Assembly: GCA_029975625.1 (NCBI GenBank)
Contig: JARKOR010000123.1
Span: forward strand, 1-6,625
Reading direction: 5' to 3'
Source: Nanosynbacter sp.
Lineage (GTDB): Bacteria > Patescibacteriota > Saccharimonadia > Saccharimonadales > Saccharimonadaceae
DNA length: 6,625 nucleotides
The translations under genes and the position numbers were made by a program. The first letter of the stretch is position 1; each line of letters opens with the position of its first letter. Shown here piece by piece: positions 6,579 through 6,625 of this stretch. The notes beneath the pieces are model-generated. The model was not told the DNA's origin and did not search any database. It saw only the letters and a program-made list of their open reading frames with translations.

Positions 6579-6625
6579 ATCGAATCAGCCTATTTAGGCT
6601 ATTTTTTCCACCATTTCTGGCGTTA

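Noticed and set aside
6587..6605. Short palindrome AGCCTATTTAGGCT followed by T residues, as a terminator on the plus strand
   Set aside because: The stem is only 5 bp with 4-nt loop and no plus-strand gene precedes it.

Overview
The window looks like the maintenance backbone of a low-copy plasmid from the Enterobacteriaceae, probably Klebsiella, Enterobacter or Escherichia. The replication initiator closely matches F-plasmid RepE (RepFIA family). The partition genes match P1-phage ParA/ParB. The SOS genes match UmuD/UmuC. A partial gene at the left edge matches R1 ParM/StbA. An F-like replicon next to P1-type parAB and umuDC recalls the IncR and RepFIA-like plasmids of Klebsiella. The exact incompatibility type is inferred from memory and was not searched.

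Layout from left to right. Positions 1-126 (minus strand) hold the first 42 codons of an actin-like ParM. An AT-rich stretch (127-300) follows, which may hold its promoter and centromere. A LexA box (316-335) leads into umuD (359-790) and umuC (790-2061), which overlap by one base. The converging umuC and parB genes are separated by about 80 bp that contain a P1-type parS centromere (2058-2140). parB (2143-3117) and parA (3117-4322) form a minus-strand operon with translationally coupled ends. A mostly non-coding stretch (4323-4730) follows, with the parA promoter/operator region and a ColE1-like sequence.

The replicon comes next. It has an incC-like iteron array (4731-5024), repE on the minus strand (5026-5781), its operator/promoter (5781-5842), four iterons (5877-5971), an AT-rich segment (about 6012-6064) and two adjoining DnaA boxes (6066-6082), in the same order as F ori2. 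A second, inverted copy of the ColE1-like sequence lies at 6148-6196. The right end holds a 102-codon minus-strand reading frame that looks like the C-terminal part of a PD-(D/E)XK nuclease-like protein.

Functionally, RepE and the iterons start replication and limit copy number. ParA, ParB and parS segregate copies at division. UmuD'2C would give SOS-induced mutagenic translesion synthesis. The ParM fragment suggests a second, actin-type partition system beyond the left edge. Every component belongs to a known family and I see no clearly undescribed system. The most unusual points are the mosaic assembly, an enlarged incC iteron array, a nearly symmetric parS that runs into the umuC stop codon, and the orphan nuclease-like fragment.
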